Assembly: GCA_964346535.1 (NCBI GenBank)
Contig: CAYFUN010000025.1
Span: forward strand, 1-20,517
DNA length: 20,517 nucleotides
Reading direction: 5' to 3'
DNA from: Neofamilia sp964346535
GTDB taxonomy: Bacteria > Bacillota > Clostridia > Tissierellales > Peptoniphilaceae
This document shows, in pieces, positions 14,714 through 20,517 of this stretch. The notes below the pieces were generated by a model. That model made no database searches. It saw only the letters and a program-made list of their open reading frames with translations, and was not told where the DNA came from. Both the position numbers and the translations under genes were made by a program. Positions within the stretch are counted from its first letter, which is position 1. Each line of letters begins with the position of its first letter.

Positions 14714-15289
14714 TTACAAATTTCCCTTGAGCTGGGCTTCTTCTGCATACTCGCTTAAAGCTGCTATCGTCTCATTTACAAGTTCTTCTAAATCCATATT
14801 TAACATTTGGGCTCCATTTTCAATAATACTTCTGTCAACACCAGCAGCAAATTTTTTGTCCTTGTATTTCTTTTTAAAAGACTTGTAGCTTAAATCTAAA
14901 ACAGACTTAGATGGTCTCATTAAACAAGTTGCATTTATAAGGCCAGTTAGTTCATCAGTTGCATAGAGAATTTTTTCCATTTGGCTCTCAGGCTTTACAT
15001 CAGTTCTCATTCCATAACCGTGGGCCATAATCGCCCTAATATAATCTTCAGGATAAGAATTCTCTCTCAAGATTTCCTCTGTCTTTTGGCAGTGAAGGTC
15101 TGGATACATTTCATAGTCCAGGTCATGCAAGAAACCAATTATAGACCACTTGTCCTCATCTTCTCCATATTTTTTTGCAAAATATCTTAACGTAACTTCA
15201 ACTTGTTTGGCGTGCTTATAGAGACTTTCAGACTTGTTGTATTTTAAAAATAAATCTTCTGCGTCTTGTCTACTTGGTATATAAGTCAT
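14714..15289 (-). CDS. HD-domain metal-dependent phosphohydrolase
   Basis: A 191-aa cytoplasmic protein of the HD/HDIG superfamily. The metal-binding set is His26 (YKHAKQVE), His55-Asp56 (IIGFLHDLDYE, 50-60), His90 (IRAIMAHGYGM) and Asp112 (ATDEL). The substrate is not predictable; relatives hydrolyse nucleotides or other phosphoesters. The frame extends 12 codons further upstream, but AGGAGG lies immediately before the ATG at 15289, which is the chosen start. It is divergent from the aminopeptidase gene. Only 100 bp separate it from pstS downstream on the same strand, and I see no clear terminator there, so read-through into pstS is possible. Confidence 0.88.
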   Translation of the reverse strand: MTYIPSRQDAEDLFLKYNKSESLYKHAKQVEVTLRYFAKKYGEDEDKWSIIGFLHDLDYEMYPDLHCQKTEEILRENSYPEDYIRAIMAHGYGMRTDVKPESQMEKILYATDELTGLINATCLMRPSKSVLDLSYKSFKKKYKDKKFAAGVDRSIIENGAQMLNMDLEELVNETIAALSEYAEEAQLKGNL

Positions 15290-15320
15290 AAACTTTCCTC
15301 CTAATTTTATTCTTGCTTCT

Positions 15321-15329
15321 ATCATAACA
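15321..15329 (-). promoter_or_regulatory. Extended -10 element for the HD-hydrolase gene
   Basis: The minus strand reads TGT-TATGAT, ending 31 nt before the chosen start. It lies beside the aminopeptidase -10 on the other strand, so the two divergent promoters overlap. Confidence 0.5.
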
Positions 15330-15337
15330 TTTTAGGG

Positions 15338-15343
15338 TATAAT
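15338..15343 (+). promoter_or_regulatory. -10 box for the leucyl aminopeptidase gene
   Basis: A perfect TATAAT lies 39 nt before the start. The -35 is poor (TTGCTT with a long 19-bp spacer). TATGAT at 15348-15353 is an alternative. Confidence 0.5.
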
Positions 15344-15382
15344 GTGGTATGATAAAATTAATAATGCTAAATGGAGGTATTT

Positions 15383-16768
15383 ATGAAATTTAAATTTAAT
15401 GATGACCAAGCTTTACAAGTAAAATTTGCCTTTACAGATTCTGAAAAAGAATACGCAGAATTTTTTAAAGGCGAAAGCGGAGAAATCCTTCCAGTCCTTT
15501 GCCAAAATCTAATTTTTCTTGGCCTAGGCGACAAAGATAAGGTTGACTATCTTTCACTAAGACTTGCAGCTAACAAATTAGGAAAATATATAGCTGACAA
15601 AGACTGTAAGGCTCTAACTCTTAACCTAAAAGAAAGTCCAGAAATTGACAAAGACGAATATATCTTAGCTTTAGTTGAAGGACTTTTCCTAAGTTCTTAT
15701 AACTTCGACTTTTACAAGACAAAAAAATGCGACTTTAACTTAGAAACAGTTAACATAAACTCAAATACCAACAACTTAGACCAAGTTGAAGAGCTAGTAA
15801 ATGTCCTAGAAGCCCAAGTTATAGCTAGAGACCTAGTAAACAAAAGATCAAATGACATCTATCCAGAAACTTTAGCTAACTACACCAAAGAAGAATTAGA
15901 AAAACTTGGAGTTAAAGTAAAGGTTTATAATAAGGAAGAAATTGAAAAGATGAACCTTAAAGCCTTTATGGAAGTTGCCAAAGGATCAGACAAGGAACCA
16001 AGATTTATAGTAATGGAATACCTAAATGGCGGAGACGAAAAACCTCTAGTCCTAGTTGGTAAAGGTCTAACCTATGATGCTGGTGGCTATTCCCTAAAAC
16101 CAAGTAACGGAATGAAGACTATGAACTCAGACATGGGTGGATCAGCAACTGTAATTGGAGCCATGGCTGCCATAGCTAAAAACCAATTAAAGACAAACGT
16201 AGTTGCCATAGTTGCTGCCTGCGAAAACCTAGTATCAGGCAGAGCCTATAAGCCAGGTGACGTTATCTCTTCCCTAGCTGGAAAGACAATTGAAGTTGAC
16301 AACACTGACGCAGAAGGCAGACTAACTTTAGCAGATGCAGTTTGCTACGGATCAACAGAATACCAACCAAGATTATTAATCGACCTTGCAACTCTAACAG
16401 GCGCTTGCTTAGTTGCTCTAGGCGAAAGATTCTCAGGTGTAATTACAAACTCAGAAGAATCCTTTGCTGACCTACAAGAAGCAGCTGACAAGGCTTATGA
16501 AAAAATTTGGATGCTACCAAATGACGACGCCTTTAAAGAATTAAACAAATCAAAAGTTGCCGACATTAAAAACTCAGGTGGCAGATTTGGTGGAACAATA
16601 ACAGCTGGCCAATTTGTTGGCGAGTTTGTAAAAGAAGGAACTAACTGGATCCACATGGATATAGCAGGAACAGCCTATCTATCAGGAAGCTACGACTGCT
16701 TTGACGAAGGAGCAACAGGAGTTCACGTAAAAACTCTTTACAACCTAGCAAAAAAATATAGCAAATAA
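15383..16768 (+). CDS. M17 family leucyl aminopeptidase
   Basis: A 461-aa cytoplasmic dizinc aminopeptidase releasing N-terminal residues from peptides. The C-terminal catalytic domain has all the signature residues: VGKGLTYDAGGYSLKP (225-240) with metal ligands Lys227 and Asp232 and catalytic Lys239; NSDMGG (248-253) with Asp250; and NTDAEGRLTLADAV (307-320) with Asp309, Glu311 and catalytic Arg313. The N-terminal ~150 residues are the variable non-catalytic domain, slightly short for the family. An upstream in-frame ATG (15371) overlaps the GGAGG ribosome binding site, so the ATG at 15383 is chosen. It is monocistronic with its own promoter and a strong terminator. With pcp and the S41 peptidase it suggests peptide use. 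Confidence 0.95.
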   Translation: MKFKFNDDQALQVKFAFTDSEKEYAEFFKGESGEILPVLCQNLIFLGLGDKDKVDYLSLRLAANKLGKYIADKDCKALTLNLKESPEIDKDEYILALVEGLFLSSYNFDFYKTKKCDFNLETVNINSNTNNLDQVEELVNVLEAQVIARDLVNKRSNDIYPETLANYTKEELEKLGVKVKVYNKEEIEKMNLKAFMEVAKGSDKEPRFIVMEYLNGGDEKPLVLVGKGLTYDAGGYSLKPSNGMKTMNSDMGGSATVIGAMAAIAKNQLKTNVVAIVAACENLVSGRAYKPGDVISSLAGKTIEVDNTDAEGRLTLADAVCYGSTEYQPRLLIDLATLTGACLVALGERFSGVITNSEESFADLQEAADKAYEKIWMLPNDDAFKELNKSKVADIKNSGGRFGGTITAGQFVGEFVKEGTNWIHMDIAGTAYLSGSYDCFDEGATGVHVKTLYNLAKKYSK

Positions 16769-16790
16769 AAATTAGAATATAAATTAAAAG

Positions 16791-16823
16791 CCCTTAGGAG
16801 ATTTTTCTTCCTAAGGGTTTTTT
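16791..16823. terminator. Rho-independent terminator after the aminopeptidase gene
   Basis: CCCTTAGGA pairs perfectly with TCCTAAGGG (9 bp, 9-nt loop), followed by six T's. The A-run on the left gives a short T-tract on the minus strand, so it may also stop transcripts coming from mgtC. Confidence 0.92.
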
Positions 16824-16867
16824 GCTTGGATATTAATTTTAAAAATTTCTTTCACCTAATTTTTGAG

Positions 16868-16902
16868 ATTTTTAGGCGATAAAAATATTTTTAGGCGATA
16901 AA
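16868..16902. repeat. Two direct copies of a 16-bp element
   Basis: ATTTTTAGGCGATAAA occurs at 16868-16883 and again, identically, at 16887-16902 (19-bp period). A partial inverted copy, CACCTAA at 16853-16859, can pair with TTAGGCG (16872-16878), giving a weak 7-bp hairpin on the minus strand just after the mgtC stop. The rest of the 16824-16922 gap is featureless AT-rich DNA. Confidence 0.7.
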
Positions 16903-16922
16903 TTATTTTCTTCAACTTATAT

Positions 16923-17603
16923 TTAATCGTGCCAATCGTAATCGTCCATTAGTTCTACTGATTTTAACTGAAAGTCTGCCTTTAATCTTTTAATAAATCT
17001 TCCAATGTTATAATTCTTATGAAAAGAAAAAGTTACTTCCATTATTAGCTCGTCATCTTTGTTTTCATTTATTATGTCCAGCTTTCTAACTTCAACTCCC
17101 CTTTTTGAAATAAAGTCTTGGAAGTTTTCCTGGTCAAAGTTGTGGCTGTCAAATACCATTTTATAAGACTGGGTAACTCTCTTGTTAATTAAATTGCTCA
17201 GGCCCTTTAAGGATATTAAAGTCACCAGACAAATTATAGTTGCAATAATTGCTCCATCGTAATAGCCAATTCCAACTGCAAGCCCAATTGCTGCAGATAG
17301 CCATAGGGTCGCTGCTGTAGTCAGACCTGAAACTCCGTCCTTTCTTTGTAAGATTGTTCCTGCCCCTAAAAAACCAATTCCACTTACAACTTGGCCAGCA
17401 AGTCTTGCAGTATCTCTAGCAGTGTCAGTTGATAGTTGACCAAAGCCATCTATGCCTATAAGCATAATTAAACAGGCCCCTATACTTACAATAATATGAG
17501 TCCTAAAACCAGCTGCCCTGTTTTTAATTTCTCTTTCTATACCAATAATCGCCCCTAAAAGAGCTGCTAAAAATATTCTAAATGCCACTAAATATATACT
17601 CAA
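16923..17603 (-). CDS. MgtC/SapB family membrane protein
   Basis: A 226-aa inner-membrane protein. The N-terminal ~135 residues are the MgtC fold with four or five hydrophobic segments and the family motifs GAIIGIERE (17-25), RTHIIVSIGA (34-43), GIGFLGAGTI (75-84) and GLTTAATLWLSAAIGLA (92-108). The C-terminal ~85 residues form a soluble domain resembling the ACT-like tail of longer family members. MgtC proteins are linked to magnesium limitation and virulence in some bacteria, but the biochemical role in Firmicutes is unsettled. The start is TTG, chosen because AGGAGG lies 6 nt before it. No magnesium riboswitch is evident in the short upstream gap. Confidence 0.92.
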   Translation of the reverse strand: MSIYLVAFRIFLAALLGAIIGIEREIKNRAAGFRTHIIVSIGACLIMLIGIDGFGQLSTDTARDTARLAGQVVSGIGFLGAGTILQRKDGVSGLTTAATLWLSAAIGLAVGIGYYDGAIIATIICLVTLISLKGLSNLINKRVTQSYKMVFDSHNFDQENFQDFISKRGVEVRKLDIINENKDDELIMEVTFSFHKNYNIGRFIKRLKADFQLKSVELMDDYDWHD

Positions 17604-17636
17604 AGCCTTCCTCCTAAATTTATGTTTAGTATATCT

Positions 17637-17642
17637 ATTATA
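17637..17642 (-). promoter_or_regulatory. Candidate -10 box for the mgtC-like gene
   Basis: The minus strand reads TATAAT (within CCTATATAATAG), 33 nt before the TTG start. There is no convincing -35. Confidence 0.4.
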
Positions 17643-17757
17643 TAGGATAATTTCAGGAAAACATAACTATTTATTTCTTTCAAATACTTGCCCTAGTTGA
17701 TCTAAAAATATTTTTTTCCTGACCCTCTTTATGGTCTTCCTAAAAGTATTTTTCCTG

Positions 17758-17766
17758 TGCTATAAT
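17758..17766 (+). promoter_or_regulatory. Extended -10 promoter for the S41 peptidase gene, close to the start codon
   Basis: TGC-TATAAT ends only 15 nt before the ATG at 17782. Transcription would begin around 17773, leaving a leader of under 10 nt without a ribosome binding site. A second TATAAT (17776-17781) abuts the ATG. Confidence 0.55.
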
Positions 17767-17781
17767 CAAGTCGGTTATAAT

Positions 17782-19101
17782 ATGAAAAAGAATTTAAAAA
17801 GATTGCTAATTATTCTAGCCCTCTTGGTCTATGTTGGTGGAAGTTATGCCTATAATGACTACACTTTGCCAAATGATATAAATAAAATATCTCTGCCAGC
17901 CTTAGAGGACGAAGAATTTTCCTTAACAAGCGAGGACTATGTAGAAGATTTTCTCTATGCTTATGATGTTTTAAAAGACAACTATCCCTACTTTGAAATT
18001 AATAAAGAAGTTAACGGCATAGACTGGTTGGCCAACAAGGACCAATATGTAGACTACATTTCTAAATCCACTGACGATAATGATTTTTTAAATAGGATGG
18101 ATGAGGTCCTTGGAGAAATTAATAACTCGCACACAAATATACTAGATCGGGATTTTGTTATAGACGTCTTTGTAGACTACTACAGTATGCCGAAAAATTT
18201 TTGGCTCCACGACCAAAGCAAGGTCTTAGAAAATGAAAATGTCCGCAGGCGATACAAACTTGATAAGGCAAGTATAAATGAATATTTAGATAAATACTAT
18301 ACTGACGATTCACCAAGCTATAATCTTCAAACAAACGACAATTTAAAAATAAGAAGTATAATTGACGGTGACCTGGCCTACATTGGCATAAAAAGTTTTG
18401 CCAACACTAATATTAACTTTGATGAAGACCTTGTTAGGCAGGCGATCGTCGACTTTAAAGACTATAAAAATTTAATTATTGATATTAGAGGCAATGGCGG
18501 CGGCAACACCGAATACTGGCAATATCTACTGCTAGAAAATTTAATTTCAAGGCCCTACCAAGTAAACAATTATCTCTTTATAAAAGATGGAAATATTAAC
18601 AGACTGCTAATTGACAATGGTGTAATTGCAAATCCAGGCGTCTCTGAATTTTTAGAAAAATCTTCTTTTGATAAGGCAACTAAAGACTTGTTAAAGGACT
18701 TTGATTTTTATACCTTGGATACTTTTTCTGTCTATCCAAGTCCTGATTCAGTAAACTTTCAAGGGAAAATTTATCTGCTAGTAGATGACCTTGTATACTC
18801 TGCTGCCGAAGCCTTTGCCAGTTTTTGTAAAGAATCTGGTCTGGCAACCCTAGTTGGAACTAGAACTGCAGGAGACGGCCTTGGCTATGATCCACTAATT
18901 TTTTCTCTGCCAAACACAGGTTTTGCCATGAGATATTCTGAAACCATGGGTGTCACAGAATCAGGATCTATAAACGAAAGAGACCAAACTCTGCCTGACA
19001 TTGAAGTTGAAAACGCAGGTCAAGAAGTAGACCTCCCCTTCCGTGAACAAAAAACAATTCGCGCCGTAATGGAAGATGCAGGTTTAGAATTTAAAAATTA
19101 A
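17782..19101 (+). CDS. S41 family (C-terminal processing-like) serine peptidase, membrane-anchored or secreted
   Basis: A 439-aa protein with a Lys-rich start and a hydrophobic segment (residues ~7-23, ending GGSYA), either a signal peptide or a signal anchor. The C-terminal half is an S41 catalytic domain: DIRGNGGGN (234-242), then IYLLVDDLVYSAAEAF (330-345), with Ser340 as the expected nucleophile in YSAAE, and GTRTAGDG further on. Residue His117 in NNSHTNI fits the conserved histidine of tricorn-type S41 members. No PDZ domain is evident. The frame continues upstream to an ATG at 17731, but the promoter lies inside that extension, so the ATG at 17782 with its signal sequence is preferred. 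No Shine-Dalgarno is visible. The substrate is unknown. Confidence 0.85.
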   Translation: MKKNLKRLLIILALLVYVGGSYAYNDYTLPNDINKISLPALEDEEFSLTSEDYVEDFLYAYDVLKDNYPYFEINKEVNGIDWLANKDQYVDYISKSTDDNDFLNRMDEVLGEINNSHTNILDRDFVIDVFVDYYSMPKNFWLHDQSKVLENENVRRRYKLDKASINEYLDKYYTDDSPSYNLQTNDNLKIRSIIDGDLAYIGIKSFANTNINFDEDLVRQAIVDFKDYKNLIIDIRGNGGGNTEYWQYLLLENLISRPYQVNNYLFIKDGNINRLLIDNGVIANPGVSEFLEKSSFDKATKDLLKDFDFYTLDTFSVYPSPDSVNFQGKIYLLVDDLVYSAAEAFASFCKESGLATLVGTRTAGDGLGYDPLIFSLPNTGFAMRYSETMGVTESGSINERDQTLPDIEVENAGQEVDLPFREQKTIRAVMEDAGLEFKN

Positions 19102-19111
19102 AGAAAGACAA

Positions 19112-19144
19112 AACCCTCTTTACTGAAAAGTCAGCAAGAGGGTT
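19112..19144. terminator. Bidirectional rho-independent terminator between S41 peptidase and oxidoreductase genes
   Basis: AACCCTCTT pairs with AAGAGGGTT, with an inner CTGA/TCAG stem, followed by GTTTTTATTTTT. The minus strand also shows a T-rich tract, so it serves both convergent genes. Confidence 0.88.
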
Positions 19145-19148
19145 GTTT

Positions 19149-20390
19149 TTATTTTTCTATATAGTCTTTAATGTCAACTCTAATATTTTCTTTTCTGGAT
19201 TTTTCTGAGGCGAAACACATTAGGTGGCTCATTATTGATTCTTGGGCCCCAGTTTTTACTGCTTGGCTGTCGCCATTGATAGCGGCTATAAAGGCCTTTA
19301 TTAGTTCTTCGTCGCCACCGCCGTGAGATCCATTTACTTTTACTTTTTTATAAATGGTCTTCTCTTCAGAGCCAAAGAGATTTACTTCAATTTCTCCGTC
19401 TAAGTCATCGCCAATTATTTCGCCCTTGGTCCCTTGGATTTTTATATTCCTGTGGATGTCATTTGAAAAAGCTGACAGGTTAAAAACTGCACTTATGTCA
19501 TTTTCAAAATCAATTGAAATAGCCTGGTGGTCGCAGACGTCGTTGTCGCACTTCCAAACACACCTGCCATAAGGTCCTTCTCTCAAAGCTTTTTCTAGTC
19601 CAGAGTCAGTCTTATCTTCTGTAACAACTAATCTCCAACCAGAAAGAGCAAGGTTTCCATAAAACTTTGGCGCTGAATAGATACAAGTCTCTTCAAACTT
19701 ACAGTCTAAGCACCTAGCTGCTGCTCCTTTTGGTTGTCTGCCTTCTTTAAAATAAGAAAGGCTGCCGTAGGAGTTTATAGACCTTGGCTGAGAGCCTGTT
19801 AGATATAATAAAATATCCATGTCGTGGCAAGACTTTTGTAAAATCAATGGCGATGACTCTTTTTCATTGCCCCAATTGCCTCTGACAAAGGAATGGGCAA
19901 AGTGATAGTAGCCAATGTTTTCGTTGTGGACTATGGACATTATATCTCCAATTACTCCTGAATCTAAAATTTCTTTAAGCCTCCTATAAAATGGCGCATA
20001 TCTTAGGACATAGCACATCATAAGTACATTGTCAGATTTTTCTGCTTTTTTGGAAATATTTATAGCTTCTTCCTTGGTCTGACAAATTGGTTTTTCTAAT
20101 AAGATGTCCAGGTCATAGTCCAAGGCTTTCATTACAGTTTCGTAGTGGTCCTTGTCAGGCGTTGCAATAATTAAGGCATTGCAAAATGGATCTTGGTCTA
20201 GCCTTTTAAAAAAGTCTTCTTTGTTTAAAAATAAATGCTCGTCATCTAAATTATATTCTTCTTTGGCTACTGCAAGTTTTATTGGGTCGGTATCACAAAC
20301 ACCAGTAATCTGGCAGCCAAATTTTTTCATTAAGTTTCCATAGGTCTGCCTGCCTCTGTGGCCAGCACCTATAATTCCTACTTTTATCAT
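19149..20390 (-). CDS. Gfo/Idh/MocA family NAD(P)-dependent oxidoreductase
   Basis: A 413-aa cytoplasmic dehydrogenase of the glucose-fructose/inositol oxidoreductase family. It has an N-terminal Rossmann fold with KVGIIGAGHRG (3-13), LLEKPIC (97-103) carrying the family EKP lysine (Lys100), and SCHDMDILLYLTG (187-199) in the substrate domain. A cysteine-rich segment follows: C-x2-C-x5-C at 227, 230 and 236, and C-x3-C-x4-C-x-H at 277-288. It may bind metal or stabilise the fold and seems typical of a subgroup of these proteins. The substrate is probably a sugar, inositol or sugar derivative but cannot be named. The frame runs 17 codons further upstream. The ATG at 20390 is chosen because the Rossmann fold starts there and AAGAGAAGATG precedes it, while the upstream ATG (20441) has no ribosome binding site. 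Confidence 0.88.
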   Translation of the reverse strand: MIKVGIIGAGHRGRQTYGNLMKKFGCQITGVCDTDPIKLAVAKEEYNLDDEHLFLNKEDFFKRLDQDPFCNALIIATPDKDHYETVMKALDYDLDILLEKPICQTKEEAINISKKAEKSDNVLMMCYVLRYAPFYRRLKEILDSGVIGDIMSIVHNENIGYYHFAHSFVRGNWGNEKESSPLILQKSCHDMDILLYLTGSQPRSINSYGSLSYFKEGRQPKGAAARCLDCKFEETCIYSAPKFYGNLALSGWRLVVTEDKTDSGLEKALREGPYGRCVWKCDNDVCDHQAISIDFENDISAVFNLSAFSNDIHRNIKIQGTKGEIIGDDLDGEIEVNLFGSEEKTIYKKVKVNGSHGGGDEELIKAFIAAINGDSQAVKTGAQESIMSHLMCFASEKSRKENIRVDIKDYIEK

Positions 20391-20473
20391 TTTATCATCT
20401 TCTCTTTTAAAATTTTTTCTAGATAGAAATAAGTTTATCATAAAAAGGCAAATAAAAAAATAGGTTCTATACT

Positions 20474-20509
20474 AAATAGTGTTGATGGAAATATCCATTG
20501 ACACTATTT
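20474..20509 (+). terminator. Terminator-like hairpin at the right edge
   Basis: AAATAGTGTTGATGGA pairs with TCCATTGACACTATTT (16 bp with two G-U pairs) around AATA. The T-run (TTTTTT, interrupted later) is on the plus strand, but no plus-strand gene is visible just upstream. It could end a minus-strand gene beyond the window less efficiently, or an unannotated plus-strand transcript. Confidence 0.5.
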
Positions 20510-20517
20510 TTTAGTTT

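Noticed and set aside
15369..15385. AATGGAGGTATTTATG shared by the aminopeptidase and dnaX starts (also 12388-12373, minus strand) as a possible regulatory repeat
   Set aside because: The shared bases are essentially an optimal ribosome binding site plus an AT spacer and start codon; identity stops outside that, so convergence on a good translation signal is enough.
19407..19710. Cysteine cluster in the Gfo/Idh oxidoreductase as a novel iron-sulfur site
   Set aside because: The CxxC...C...GRCVxxCDNDVxDHQ pattern appears to be a recurring feature of a known subgroup of this family, so it is worth noting but not novel; the metal content is unknown.

Overview
This window comes from a low-GC (roughly one third GC) Gram-positive bacterium. 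AT-rich codons, strong AGGAGG-type ribosome binding sites, an extended -10 (TGnTATAAT) promoter style, a dnaX-ybaB-recR block and several protein features fit an anaerobic, peptide- and amino-acid-fermenting member of the Firmicutes. The Peptoniphilaceae/Tissierellia neighbourhood is my inference, not proven. Genes are tightly packed, no gap exceeds 300 bases, and there is no tRNA, rRNA, CRISPR or insertion sequence that I can see.

Layout. Left edge: a possible CDS start running off the window (-), then a PLP threonine-aldolase-family enzyme (+). A minus-strand group follows: a small membrane protein with a damaged or unusual start, a secreted stalk-domain protein, and a membrane-anchored phospholipase D-like protein. 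Pyroglutamyl peptidase (pcp, +) is convergent with a minus-strand pair, ftsH-cobO. Next comes a four-gene minus-strand unit, dnaX-ybaB-recR-hutU, in which urocanate hydratase lies 18 nt behind a DNA-repair gene. Upstream of dnaX lies the remnant of a phosphate-uptake locus: pstS, a 58-codon stub of pstC, and a PhoR-like histidine kinase lacking its membrane sensor half. Then come an HD-domain hydrolase (-), a divergent M17 leucyl aminopeptidase (+), an MgtC/SapB membrane protein (-), a secreted or anchored S41 peptidase (+) and a Gfo/Idh/MocA oxidoreductase (-).

The most notable region is 12.4-14.7 kb. The PstS lipoprotein has its two phosphate-binding lobes in swapped (circularly permuted) order: the SREDGSGTRG lobe comes first and the GSTSVTPLM lobe second. 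It sits under a two-repeat Pho box (TTTACA, 11-bp spacing) and is followed by an attenuator-type hairpin. pstC then breaks off after its first transmembrane segment and runs, out of frame, into the PAS domain of a sensor kinase. The simplest reading is one deletion that removed the rest of pstC, probably pstA/pstB/phoU and a response regulator, and the sensor half of the kinase. It left a transcription unit in which the stub's TGA overlaps a kinase ATG.

The metabolic theme is peptide and amino-acid use (pyroglutamyl peptidase, leucyl aminopeptidase, S41 peptidase, threonine aldolase, urocanate hydratase), mixed with housekeeping functions (FtsH, DnaX, RecR). Convergent gene pairs share bidirectional hairpin terminators.
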